Assembly (NCBI GenBank): GCA_963969595.1
Contig: OZ018416.1
Coordinates: 7,518,065-7,582,064 of the forward strand
Length of the DNA stretch: 64,000 nt
DNA from: Neckera pumila
Lineage: Eukaryota; Streptophyta; Bryopsida; Hypnales; Neckeraceae
Direction of reading: 5' to 3'
Positions 51,727 through 63,255 of the stretch are shown here, piece after piece (within the stretch, counting starts at the first letter, position 1; each line of letters begins with the position of its first letter). The notes under the pieces were generated by a model, which did no database searches, had not been told where the DNA came from, and was given only the letters and a program-made list of their open reading frames with translations. The position numbers and the translations under genes were made by a program.

Positions 51727-52051
51727 GTTACCCAGATGCATGAAGAGCACTAAGTAGGGACACCCAAACTTGCCAGAGGTTCAAAAGAGCCACCGTTTAT
51801 ATGCTCAGCTGGTGTACATGGCTGTTGTCCAATTTTTTAATACAACTTTGATCCTTCAACACTCCAACATACAGTACCCAAATAACACATTCTTTCGTGC
51901 GTTGAAATCCTCTTTCATTTCACTCCACCCAAAGAGAACATAAACAGAAAATTCGACATCTCTAGTACAGCATAAGAATCTCTGCTTGGCAGGCAGCAAA
52001 AGTGGCACCTTTCCGTGCCCCTTCAGTACCTTCCTTCTTCGTGTTTTTTTT
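51727..52051. other. 3' flank of the cyclophilin-like gene
   Basis: Lies immediately after the minus-strand stop codon and probably holds its 3' UTR. Nothing else was recognised. Confidence 0.4.
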
Positions 52052-55000
52052 TCAAACCATTGCTGGTCTTTGTACTTTCACATTCACAGGCGTCTCCAGC
52101 ACCTCCACGGCCACCTTCTCCCACGCACTGGCCGTGGTGGGGAGCTCCGCCAGCTTCTCCACGAGATGCATGTCCCCTTCCACCACAGTGGCGAACACCG
52201 TGTGCTTCCGAGGCCACTCGTAATGATCTGCCAAGCTGATGAAAAAGTCAGGGCCTCCATCCACAAAGCCCACCATGCCTCTTCTGATCGCTGGCGAGTA
52301 CTCCTTGGAGGAAATTCGCTGGAAAGAAACGTGCTGAGCCTCCAGCGTGCCTTGGAGGACTGCGTATGGAGGGCCGCTGCTCATCTGTGTGTGCGCAACA
52401 AGGCAAGGCAGGAGTTTAGATGCGAAGTCTTTGAGGTACGTGCACTTACAAAAAGAGGTTCAAAGAAGCGCAATCCCTCTGTCCTGAAACTAAGAAGTGT
52501 CCATAGTGTTGTTGGAAACATTGGACACCAATTTCACTGATCGGATTTGAGAAAGCGTACATTTAGAAGTGTCCAAATTTTATATCACCAGAATCAGGGA
52601 AGAATAATATTGCAGATGTTCATTGCAATTGAAATAAGATTGGATAGGAAAGAGTCTGTACTCAAGACAACCTTAGGAAACATGAGGTTCAATTAGGACA
52701 CTCATATTCGGACAGAGGGAATAGCAAACTACTTACATTTGTACAATCTTGTTGGCAATTGCAACATGATTCCAACACAATTTAGCAAGGATTATTTGGA
52801 CATTGTCTAAATAGACTTTGAATCACTAAAGTGTTAATTATAGGTGTACCTAAACTTAACCTTTGCCTCTCATGTTTAGACCATTTCAATTACAATCAAA
52901 CTTCTTTTATTGCATGGGAATGGTGGGGAGTAGTTTTAGGTACATGCACATAAAAGAAGCTCAAGTGCCAAAGGTCAATTATTTCAACATGCTCATGTTG
53001 TACACTAATTGTGTTTGATTGGTTGCTCATCTATAATAAATTGGTGATGTTTGACATAAACAATTCCATTGATGGTTTAAGCAGTAGACTTTATATACAT
53101 AAGGGGTATGCAAATAAAGAATTACAATTATTTATGCAAGTAGGGAATTTGCATTATGAGAGGTTCGAATGTAGGTTGCAATTACGTGTTGATACCTTGG
53201 TCCTTCAAGGTTAACGTGTGCTATATGTGTGAATCAACCTTGCAAAGCCTTAATACAAATAAGAAAATTAGTCTTTCATGAAGTTGACAATACTCGTTTA
53301 CCTCGGCGATGTGACTTCCATCAGAGTTCCACATTTTGCTACGTCCTTCTGCACGATAAAACCGACAGCCTTGGCAGTGGGTCAACTTTGCAAGCTCCAG
53401 GATTTGCATCACTGATTGTGGTGAACAATCAGGTAGCAACTGCATTCATTTGCAAATACAACAATTAGGGAAACATAATCTCAACCAAAGACTCTAAAAC
53501 TCTCAAGCTGATAAACTCTAAAGCCCGAAACTCTAAAGCTGAACGGCTATAAAAATGATTCTGGTAGTTCATAGAAATGAGATTGACGGTAACTCTGTCT
53601 CCGAGGAAAGTGAGAACTCACCTTCATATGAATGACTTGTCCTTTCATGGTGCCACTGTCAATTGCAAGACCCACAGTTCCCTGGTACAATAAGGAGATT
53701 GTCATATTACTTCATACATTCTCAAACCCTATCTTTCGTTGAACATCAAGTCTTTGAATCCCCAAACCCTAAAACCATCTCTGCTTCAGGCCATTGAACC
53801 CCAAACCCTAAAACTATCTCTGCTTCAGGCCATCGAATCCCCGAACCCTAAAACCATCTCTGCTTCAGGCCATTGAACCCCAAACCCTAAACTCATCAAG
53901 AATGATGAATTGTTCGAAAGAAATGATTTGCAACTTCCCTCTAACTTGTGATACATTTCTATGGATATACCCAAATGTGATGTGAAGACAAGACAGACAA
54001 AGGATGGTGAGGATATCATACAATATCTTCGTCGAACTGTAGACCGGATGTCCAAGGATTAGATGAGCCAGAGTCATGAACGTCAGGATTGAGAGGATCC
54101 TTTTGCCTCTTCAACCAGCACTGCCAAAAGTAACAGGTATAGTCTTTAATTAGTCACCGTTGTCATTTTTCATCAACCAATGGACTTCATACACAGTAAA
54201 TCTCTGGTTTTGAAAAAAGAGAAGTAAAATACCATGGAAAGATTTAAATGAAAATTTTCCTCAAGAAGAAGACCACCTGAGGTGCTACAGTTTCGGATTG
54301 CAGTAATGCTCTGCAGATTCATTGATTCCCAGAACAAATGCGAAGGAACAGAAGGTCTAGGGTAGGATACTCTAGAACTGTCGCGGCTAATCTTGAAGCC
54401 TAACCCTAGGTTTAAATAACACACGTTTTCAATTGCACATTTTAAAGAACATTATGATTTAGAATTTTGATCAATCATAACTAACTGTACAAGCATGAAA
54501 TTCCTTTGATTTGAAATGTGTTGTTTGCAGCATATTGTCTTCCTACCAAAAAAAACACTCAAAATTGTTTTGGAGCACGAAACCACGCTATAGACTTTTC
54601 AAAACTAGCAGGTGCACATTTTAGAGTGGGAACACTTGTAGATCACTGCACCTTCATAATAATATCAAGCAGGGCAAAAGGCTTCTCTCAGTCAAAGATC
54701 AAAGTAGAATATTCTAAACTTGTCAGAATCTTAAAATTAAGCTACCGCTTGAATTGGCAACAATCCAAAAAAATCAATGCAGGTTTCTTTACCACATCTG
54801 GCCAGTGAAAAATAAGAGATTGACAATAATCCTGTGTGAAATTATCAACGTGTGTGATTCGGTCCATTAAACGTATTATATTTTCTTTACACTATCCTTC
54901 ACTCCCTAAAATCCCGAAGACACCCCAAGTCCATTGCATAATAATGTTATGTTTCAAACTTTGGTAAATCATCATTAGTTATGCCAGCAGCCAATTTCTT

Positions 55001-55669
55001 GATTGAAAAGCAGTTGTTCTCTCTGTAAAGAGTCTCTTTTCACAAAAATCTCTCGAAAATGATCAAGTTAGAAAATCACCAGGCTGCAGAGTTTAAGGAC
55101 AACATGTTTTTAGGGATGGAGACACTTTCATAACACTATGACTTCCAACTTCTAACTGATTGTCTAAGCACACAATTTATACTGATTCAAAGAGCGCTAT
55201 TCTCAGCTGCAATTCTCAGCGCTATTCTCATCTTTCAGCAAACAAGCACTCAAAAATGTTTGAACCAGGATATCAGACATGGGGACTAACTCACCTGACG
55301 ATAAAAGCTCCCACACTTCGCTAGATCACCGCAATACACCCAAGAATTGCACTTCCGGTTGGCTTTACACGCGTCACAACACTCCTGCGTGGAATTCAGC
55401 AAAAAATCACTGCCCCAGTTCACGGCATCACTCCAAAGCTCCGTGTGCTCTAACCCCCTGCAGCATCCATCTCCATCTCCATCTCCACCTTCTTTCTCCA
55501 AAAAGATCCTCTGGTCTGCAAGTTCCGTACCAGAAGAATACGAAGAAACGAAGGAATTCTGAAGGAAAGGGGAGATGCAGAGGTAGGCCACCATACACGA
55601 GCAGCAAACAGCTAACGGAATGAGCAAGAATCGCCATCGCCTTCCATCCTCATGCAGTCGCTTCGCCAT
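52052..55669 (-). CDS. Membrane-anchored cyclophilin-like protein with Cys-rich PAN-like region
   Basis: Five exons join in phase 0: 55669-55295, 54120-54022, 53681-53622, 53439-53302 and 52384-52052, giving 334 residues. A short basic N-terminus is followed by one membrane span (about 14-32, FLLIPLAVCCSCMVAYLCI), suggesting a type II endomembrane protein. A Cys-rich PAN/apple-like part (69-140) contains CCDACKANRKCNSWVYCGD and CWLKRQ. Residues 159-332 resemble the plant family annotated as cyclophilin-like peptidyl-prolyl isomerases (PYAVLQGTLEA, IRRGMVGFVDGGPDFFISLA). The canonical FHR and QGG catalytic motifs are not evident, so isomerase activity is doubtful. The start is the first ATG of the frame. 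An acidic (GD)n run at 61-68 comes from a CCATCT-type repeat. Intron 2 has a telomere-like minisatellite and intron 4 a MITE. Confidence 0.85.
52475..52719. mobile_element. Stowaway-like MITE in cyclophilin-gene intron 4
   Basis: The left end CCCTCTGTCC and the complement of the right end (GGACAGAGGG) are inverted repeats, extended by AGTGTCC on both sides further in. CTCCCTC-GTCC termini are typical of plant Stowaway (Tc1/mariner) MITEs. A clean TA duplication is not visible. The interior ATATCACCAGAATCA is shared with the katanin intron 6 repeat. It is 245 bp and non-coding. Confidence 0.6.
53756..53892. repeat. Minisatellite with telomere-like core in cyclophilin-gene intron 2
   Basis: About 3.4 copies of a 39-40 bp unit: GAAYCCCAAACCCTAAAAC followed by ATCTCTGCTTCAGGCCAT. 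Each unit contains one AAACCCTAAA, or a one-base variant, identical to the plant telomere repeat. It lies between exons 3 and 2 of the gene. Confidence 0.8.
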
Positions 55670-57694
55670 AGAATACTCCACTAATTGGCTAAAAAAACTA
55701 TAACCAACAAGCAACTACACTACGAGAGGCTCCGTCCCCGTAGCTACTCAAACTTCCTTTACGGAAGCTTCTGTCGACGCAAGGGCTCCTCCCCTTCGAT
55801 CCAGAGCCAAAAATTTTAGAAAACTTCTCCACTTTGATGATTGCTCACGAGAGGGGCAAAGAACCAGTTTCACTGCGAGCCAATTTGACTCCCCCTGACC
55901 CAGACGGTTACTATCAGAATAGAAAGACTTATAGAAGTCGCAAGCTTGGGCTGCTTGCACCCTGTGCAACCCCTTCGTCTCCGAGATTGCAAGCTGATTT
56001 CCTGGAGGGCATTTCTACACTCGCTTCAAAAGAACCACGCATCCCCTATGCTCCCATCGAGACATTCCATAAGGGAATGCTTTCACAGAGCTTTTCCGTG
56101 GGCTTAAAAAAAAACCAACCGCGAGACTCGATATTTGGCAATCCTGCAAAATATTTGATCAAACATGTGTCAGCAATTCCCAAGTAATTGTAATACTCGA
56201 ACCATCCAGCACTGACAATGCGAATCTGGATTGAAGTAAACTTAGAAATTTAACACAAAATCGTAGGTAGAAGGCAAAATGAGCAATTCATAGGAAAACC
56301 TTCCCCCGATTCCCTGGGAGGATCCCCTATGATCGCCAGCTTGAAGCTAATTGAAAGGCGCTTAATATATTTAGTCCACACACTTCCAACAATTTTCTGC
56401 AAACCCCGTCAGTGGCGAAGAAACATGAAGTCACAGATGGATCACATCACACCGAATACAGAGAACACAGAGAGACGAGCTCGTAGCAACAAAAACACCC
56501 ACAAAAACATCCCGAATGCACCAACAAGGAACGAAAATCCGCGACGAGCATGAGATCCACACCCGAATTTACCGACAGAACGACTCCCAGCAAAAAAATT
56601 GAGCACACCAGAGGATTTCACCACTTGAGACTCTCTCCATCAACAAATCGAACTCTACCCCTTTCACTTCTCATCAACTACGACCACAGCAACCGAATGA
56701 ACCGGAGAAGAAAAAAAAAGAGAAAACAGAGCAGAAACGAATCTCAAGCACGAAATTCTCACCAAACCAAAAAAGCTAAATCAAAATCGCAAAGTTCAAG
56801 AAACCTTACAATCCCCATTTCTTAGACTTCTGAGGTCACTTGCCCGCAACAAAGGTTCCAAGCAGAAACCTCCACACACGAATCTCTACCTTACCGAATG
56901 AAACTCCAAGACAGCCCAACGAACCCCAAAACGGCTTTTTGGTTTCCACATCCAAATCTCGAAAGAGATCGAGTGAAGAACGGACCAACGCAGAACTCCT
57001 TCCGAACTCGATCACCACTCGATGAGATTGATCCCATTCCATTCCTTATTCTTCAGTTCAGTCGTTACCCAAGTGACCAAGTGTGAAGATCGAGCGGTTG
57101 CGGAAGATTCTTCGAACCCGGGGATGGGGTCAAGCTGCTGTTGACTCGTGCAACCAAAAAAGAGGACACTACTTTACTTTCGTGTGTGCACGAACCTGTT
57201 TTTTTTCGTGCTTTTTCTTTTGCCTGTTATGCTCTGTTGGTGGAGGTAAGTCAGCGTTTCATCCTAAGCGACGAATCCACTGACTTCATCAATTGAGAAA
57301 AGTTCAGTTCTCGACTCGGATGAGTGTGTGTGGTTGGTTTGGTTCGGTTTGATTTTGTTGCGAGGGTGAATCTGGGAATGTGGTGAACTGGTGATTGCGG
57401 AGAGATTTTCGGAGGCGATGTACGTGAATGCAGAATCTGGGTTGTGCTTGGGTAGGGTGGGAAGTAGGAAGGGCGGATCCAGAAGTGCCGTGACGCGCAC
57501 GGCGAAGGACTGGAGGATTGTTTGTGTACTGGAAAGACAGGAGGAGTCGCTCGCTTTTATTAGGGATTGACTTAGTTTCGAACGTGTGAGACTGTTACGG
57601 AAGGTAGCCGCAGTGCCGCACTTAAAACAGACACTTTTGGTTCGCGATTCTGAACACAATTCGAGAAAGAGAGCATACGCCGATGGTAGCAAAA
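55670..57694 (-). promoter_or_regulatory. 5' flank of the cyclophilin-like gene
   Basis: About 2 kb of moderate GC. The proximal part should hold leader and promoter. Several open frames occur on both strands (55834-56187 plus, 57264-57692 minus, 142 codons). None has a recognisable domain or overlaps a plausible splice pattern, so I do not call a gene. A divergent transcript from about 57 kb is possible. Confidence 0.35.
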
Positions 57695-58439
57695 TTAACC
57701 CCTAAATGACGGACCCATGACCATTGATTTCAAACCTCACTGTCAATCACTCAATTTGCTACCATTTTGCAACTAGATATGTATGAAAAAATTTATTTTT
57801 ATTTTTCAAAGATGAAAGTACATGTCTTCTTTACTTCAGAAAAAATTTAGATTTTTTGGTGAAAAAATAATTTTTTTAAGAATTTTTGAAGAAAAAGTGC
57901 AAAAAAAATCATATTAAATAGAAAAACATTTAAAAAAATCTGAAAATTTCACCATAAGTGTATATCACAATGACAAACATCATGGTGTAAACCCAATTTC
58001 TGTATCATTCTATAATTAGAAAATAATAGACATTGAAAATATATCCAATGTTCAAATTGCAATAAAATATGCAATATTAGGAATTTTTTCAAAATTGAAA
58101 TTGGAGTAGAAACTAGAGTAGATGACCTTCATTTTGTTAGTTTGACTCAAACTCAAAAAATATCCTTTTTGTAAAGAAATTTCAGATTTAAAGCAAGGAG
58201 CACCAACTTCCCAAAATACTTTTAAGTAGCATATTTTGTGATCCGTTTTTTTTAATAGCTTCTCATTTTTGTGAAGACAAAAATTGGAAAGAGTACAAAC
58301 TCAATTGGATACTCTTCATAACCCAATATGAAAGGTGAACAAGGAAAAAGAGGATGAAAAATTGCTTTTGAACTCTCTTGGCTCAACAGTATTGTCATCG
58401 GAACACCACGGAATGGCATTCGCGGCATTCCAGGGTTAA
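57695..58439. mobile_element. TTAA-bounded element, third type
   Basis: TTAA at 57695-57698 and 58436-58439. The left end TTAACCCCTAAATGACGG and the complement of the right end TTAACCCTGGAATGCCG agree at most positions. The AT-rich 745 bp interior does not match subfamilies 1 or 2. It is non-coding. Confidence 0.55.
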
Positions 58440-59631
58440 AGGCAGGACGTTAAATTGTGCTCACGTAAGTGGCCCCGGCCGACGTGGCGCCTGGGGTAGT
58501 CAATGGGCCTGACCCTAATACCAGTGCTTGGCTGGCCCACTTTCGGGCGCGCCCAACCCGGCGATCAATCCTCAAAGCCACCTGACAGTTAAAGGAATCA
58601 CAATGGAGTGCAAACCAATGGAACCGGCGCGCAACGGAGGCCTTGGTTTTGGTGTCCGACGGGGAAGTAATGTCCTACAAGACAAGCACAATTTTGCGTG
58701 TACTGCGAAGGTCGCTTTGTCGTGGCGCAAAACTAAATGTCTTGCGTTTATGCTACTAAGGCTCTCCGGACTCCTTTAGGATTCCAGATCTTCAACAACG
58801 ATGATTTTAGGACTCTAGAGTGTTACATGACGCAACCGTTTAAAAAAGGCGGTCTGAACGTTTTCAAATTCAAATTCGCCTTGATTTTCATGCGCAGGAT
58901 ACTGAAGTTGTCTCTAGTGCCTTTTGCTTTACGGCGGCGGTTTTAGGGTTCCCGCTGTGTTCTCTGGGCCGCAACTGTGGTGTCCATTCTTTTCGTAGTT
59001 GTGTATGTGCGTCTCCACTGTTGGTTTTCTGTACTCCTTTTCATGATACAGGCATATGCATTAGTGCCAACCATGCATCATGCGACACTTGAACAGCCGT
59101 AAATTCTTATTGTCCTCGACTTTGAACTATGCAAATGAAACCCAGAAGAAGATTAATGCATCGAATAGTTACTTGACATACCCCCTTAAATCAAAGGTCA
59201 GATGCTGCATGAAGCAGTTGAATCCAGATATTAGAATGCACGCCTCTAAACAGTTTGACCAAGTAGGACGCACAGATTTGTTTAGGAATGTCAATGCAGG
59301 ACGAGAAATGCTTGTACTGGATGGCGCATTGATTGTTGGACGTTGTATAAGGCAGAGACAGGATGGCAAGTCTTGGTTCCGAGCCTTCTCCACACTGCAC
59401 AAAACCAAGACAACAAGGAGGGGTGAACTTGGACTATGTAAAATTTTCAACAGGTGATTTTGTCGAACAGCTATGTGCAGGATATTTCGCAAGACATTCC
59501 ATAGGACAAATCAAGGACCTTAACGGTGAGAAAGCTTAAACACTGTAGGTGCAAGACGATTATGACATGGAGATTCACACTCATGAAATAAAACCCGACG
59601 GTGTGAATACAAATCAGGACGTGCTACTCAC
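58440..59631. other. GC-richer spacer of unknown nature
   Basis: Sharp GC rise after the TTAA element, with CCCGGCCGACGTGG-like words near 58477. A plus-strand 125-codon frame (59080-59457) and an opposing 107-codon frame overlap; neither resembles a known protein. It may be gene-derived debris or an unrecognised transcript. Confidence 0.35.
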
Positions 59632-59770
59632 CTAGTCTATAAGGTTTGTTGGGCTGAACCGTAGGATGTCGATGAAGTTGGACTTGCCCAGCCATTTTTC
59701 CATGTTGGGGTCGTTGTAGGCATAAAAAAAGTTGCCCGTTGGCATCCTGCGGCTTGATGCATCCAACGGT
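59632..59770 (-). pseudogene. Possible terminal coding fragment, unidentified
   Basis: On the minus strand one frame reads RRMPTGNFFYAYNDPNMEKW, then GKSNFIDILRFSPTNLID and a stop. The residue mix looks like real globular protein rather than random translation. Upstream in another frame there is KDKTEEEASIDPDFHKASND, again protein-like and ending at a stop near 59795. Frameshifts or introns separate the pieces. I do not recognise the family. Confidence 0.3.
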
Positions 59771-59799
59771 AGATTTCTTTCTCAAGTGGCTCTTAACCA

Positions 59800-61099
59800 C
59801 TGAATCTCAAGAGCACTTTGAGGAAGCTCGCTCGTTTGGGATAATGTCCTGCACCATCGTTGCTCCTTGTCAGTGTTGAAGTCATTGCTGGCTTTGTGGA
59901 AGTCGGGATCTATGCTTGCCTCTTCCTCCGTTTTATCTTTGTAGTCGGAACTTTTGGTCTCTACTCACACCATGACAGGCGTCCTAAACTGTTGTCGATT
60001 TTGGAGGCGGTTTGAAGGTGTTGCATAGGGAGGTATACCGCAACTGCGCAGAGACCCTCAACCAACTCAAAAAATGTGGTTTTCTTAAAATACAAGGACG
60101 ACAGCATCAAAAAAGTAGACAGAGGAGGGGCAAAATTGTATTGTAAATTGGCAAATGGAGAGGGACCATGGAAGCCGCGGCACAAAACCCTTGCCGAACT
60201 CCTTTCGCCTCGCACTAAAGCTGCCCCGCGCTTCTTCTGCCGCGCGACACTCCTTCTACCGCGCACTCCGATCGCGGCACACCCCGACAGCTACTAAATA
60301 GAAAAATAGGTAGAGAGCACTTAAAACACCGCGCACCCACACCAACAAAGCCGGACTAAACCCAAGAAAAATCAGTGACATAAACACCGAAAGCACCAAA
60401 ACACCTGAAACTACAGCAAAACCACAGGTGCACACCATACACAAAACACAAACCCTCAAACCTAACAGCAGAAGCAATAAAAACAAACACGGCGCAGCAC
60501 AAGCATACAAAGACAAGAAAAAATAAGAGGAAGACAAAGTCAATGAAACTGCAAACCTAAACTATACACCACGGCAAAAACCTCATTAGTGCCTCGGACA
60601 TGAAGCACTCTGTCAAGCCGGCATCCCTGAATGGATTTTGTCTCTATCCAAGTGGCAAGGGGAGAGAGAACAATTTTTTGCTAAAAGTCAAAGTAGGGCC
60701 TCGAAGCCGGCTCTGGCTCTGGTTCTCAAATCAAACCACACGTGGGTGACCTTGGGAGGTCAAATGCCATGCCTTGAGGGCATGGTAACTCCCTTTTTTT
60801 TCTTTTAAAACTAAAAACTAAAGGCTAAGATTTAGGAGCATTTAATGTAATGGTCAAATAATTCAATCTACTAATTCTTTCTTTGTCCTAAGCATTAATG
60901 TTATGATTCAATAATTCTATTTACTTTTAATAATTTGTTTTAATTATTTTAACCTTCTTCCTAATAATGCAAGCACTTGATTTTGTTCTTTTCACAACGC
61001 ATTAGAGGTTTTTTGAATCTCTCTCATTTCTTTCAATAGTTGGAAAGCATACTTGTTTTTGGAGTGTTTTTTGAAGCTTTAAGGTAAATTTTGAGAGCT
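59800..61099. other. Spacer before the Harbinger nuclease
   Basis: No gene supported. The A-rich/C-rich stretch at 60280-60545 gives open frames on the minus strand (hydrophobic, 95 codons) through composition alone. Confidence 0.35.
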
Positions 61100-62592
61100 A
61101 TGGCTATGGATAAAGATGAAGCTAATTTGCTTTTTTTAGCTTTTTGTTTTGTTTTTTTGGCGGATCCTTCTCAACAAAGGAGCCTTCCATCCCCAATAGA
61201 TCTTTTAGAGTTGTCTGCAAGTGCAGCTGCGTTGCCGTTTGTGGTGGTTGCTGCATGGCTGCAGCGATTTGATGGACGTTTGTGGTGGGTTAACCCCCGC
61301 CAATACGTGTACTATAATGTCGTGGAGGACAATATTTGGCACACAACACATGACATGTTGGATGCAAAATATTTTGACACTTTTCGCATGTCATATTTAG
61401 TGTTTGAGCAGTTAATGCTAGAGTTGACTCCATTTCTTCAGTCTCATGCACCTTTTGTTGTGAGGGCCCCCATTTCTGTTTGCAAAATTAACAGATAAAA
61501 TTGATATTATACTTCTGGTCATTGGCTTCTGGTCATTCATGTAAGAAAATGAATGACTTGTACGGATGTAGTGCATCCACTATCTGTAAGTATATAGATA
61601 TAATGTGTACAGTTTTCAGTAGCCGGGACCACGGTATTTTCCGCACTTATATCCACGTATCAATTGGAGAGCGATTGTATAACATAATGAAAAGATTCAG
61701 GATTACTATGGGACTACCGAATATATGTGGAGTTGTAGATGAAATCCACATTCCTCTTTCATGGCGTCTTGCCATTCATTTGACTCCCATAATTGCTGAC
61801 TTCTTCAACCAGAAGAAATTCCATAGTGTTGTATTGTAGGGAGTCTGTGACATAGACAGAATCTTTTGGCATGTTTGTGCAGGGCAGTCTGGTAAAATCC
61901 ACAATGCCGAGCAATTCCGGTGGTCCTCTTTATACCAGGATTTGCACTAGAGGCGGATTTTAGCAAATCCTACCATTATAATTAGAGGTATCAAAGTGCA
62001 ACTGTATTTTATTGGAACACTAAAAGAAAATTGTGTTGAAAATGCGTCACCTTGTTTTTGTTGAGTTTCAGTTTCAAAATGCAATAATAACGCAGCCAAA
62101 ACGTAGAAAACTGCGATTTTTGGCTTTTCGACTTCGTTCTTAAACAGGAAATCAACAAAAACAAAGTGACGCATTTTCAAGAAATGTAACGCAATTTTCT
62201 TCTAGTGGAGATTTGGCTTACCCAAGCCGCCCTTTTCTACTCAAGATTACAAGCCAGCAAACCTTGTACTTTGTGATATGAAGAGGTTTGATTCTTCTAT
62301 CAACAGAGGCAGGGTTGTCATAGAGTACGCTTTTGGCACTTTGAAGAATTAATGAAGGATATTGAAGAGTTTTGATGGCAACGTCAATAAATGTGGGACC
62401 ATTACAATTGCCTATTGTATGCTGCACAGTTATTGTGAGTTGCATGGTGAGAAGCTTCTTGCATCAAAGTTCCCGGGGTATGTACCAGACCCATTTGTTG
62501 GCAGACATCGTGGAGCACAATGTCTGCCTAAAAATGGGGACAAAGCTAAGGTTGCTAGAGAACATATACGTAGAGCATTGTATAGAGCTTAA
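61100..62592 (+). pseudogene. Decayed PIF/Harbinger transposase (DDE nuclease)
   Basis: Plant Harbinger-type nuclease in several frames. The N-terminal part, 61100-61498, reads through YFDTFRMSYLVFEQLMLELTP and ends in a stop near a duplicated TTCTGGTCATTGGC. The next part, 61501-61839, holds SGHSCKKMNDLYGCSASTI and GVVDEIHIPL with the first catalytic Asp, then ADFFNQKKFHSVVL and a premature TAG. Reading on, KIHNAEQFR has Asn where HDA is expected for the second Asp. A 190 bp MITE interrupts before DLAYPSRPFLLKI. VVIEYAFGTLK keeps the Glu, and the C-terminus runs to 62590. Stops, frameshifts and the insertion make it non-functional. Confidence 0.85.
62018..62207. mobile_element. CACTA-type MITE inserted in the Harbinger nuclease
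   Basis: The left end CACTAAAAGAAAATTGTG and the complement of the right end CACTAGAAGAAAATTGCG are inverted repeats. ATGCGTCAC-TTGTTTTTGTTGA pairs further in. The 3-base flanks are GAA and GAG, consistent with a GAG duplication with one change. Removing element and one flank restores the nuclease frame from YFIG into DLAYP. Plant CACTA (EnSpm) termini usually read CACTACAAGAAAA. Confidence 0.8.
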
Positions 62593-63255
62593 TTAGCGTG
62601 TAACCCTAATATATAGACATTTATATATTTATTTATATATATTTTGTAGGAGTATTTTTTTTGTACTTCACAGTTAATTTGGATTGTCGTTTCCTATTTC
62701 ATAGTATATATTTACAGTTTTTTAATGTACCCTCTCCCTCTTATTGTACAATACATCCACTGCATTTTTCTAATGGTTTCCATCTTTGTCTTTGTTTGGA
62801 TTATAAGAAATGAAGGAAACCTAGACATTTCTATTTTAATTTATTAAGAGGAAATTGTGCACTTTAGTTTAGCCATATTTTTGTTGTATTGACATTTGAA
62901 TTTGGATATTATAAAATGTAAAATCAAAATAAGCTTCCGAAGGAAAGTTGAGAGTGTAGAGGTTAAAGAAAATGTGGTAAAATGAATGTAGGTTTTCAAA
63001 AATAATTTGACCAATCAAATAGTCCTAGGCAATTTAAATGTATTTCTTGTTTGACAAAGAAATTTTTGGTGAAGAATTTAAACAATCAAAAGTAAACACT
63101 AATATTAAGTTTTGCAATAAAAATATATATTTTTAATTGCATATTTCAAAAATCATACAATATTTTCACTCGTTCACATGATCCTTTTTTGCATGCTGAT
63201 TACAAATGACATTTGCGAACAATGTAGCTACATGCTCCTGAGACGCCTGCGTTGC
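62593..63255. other. AT-rich interval between the two Harbinger ORFs
   Basis: AT-rich, no open frame. It separates the convergent nuclease and Myb/SANT-like ORFs and probably belongs to the same transposon. Confidence 0.5.

Noticed and set aside
55834..56187. 117-codon plus-strand frame upstream of the cyclophilin-like gene
   Set aside because: It lies in the presumed promoter of a minus-strand gene and shows no recognisable protein content.
57264..57692. 142-codon minus-strand open frame
   Set aside because: Low-complexity Ser/Thr/Pro composition, no domain, no family resemblance and no supporting splice pattern.
60256..60543. Hydrophobic 95-codon minus-strand frame resembling a membrane protein
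   Set aside because: It is produced by an A/C-rich plus strand; residues are almost only Leu, Val, Ser, Cys and Phe with no family resemblance.
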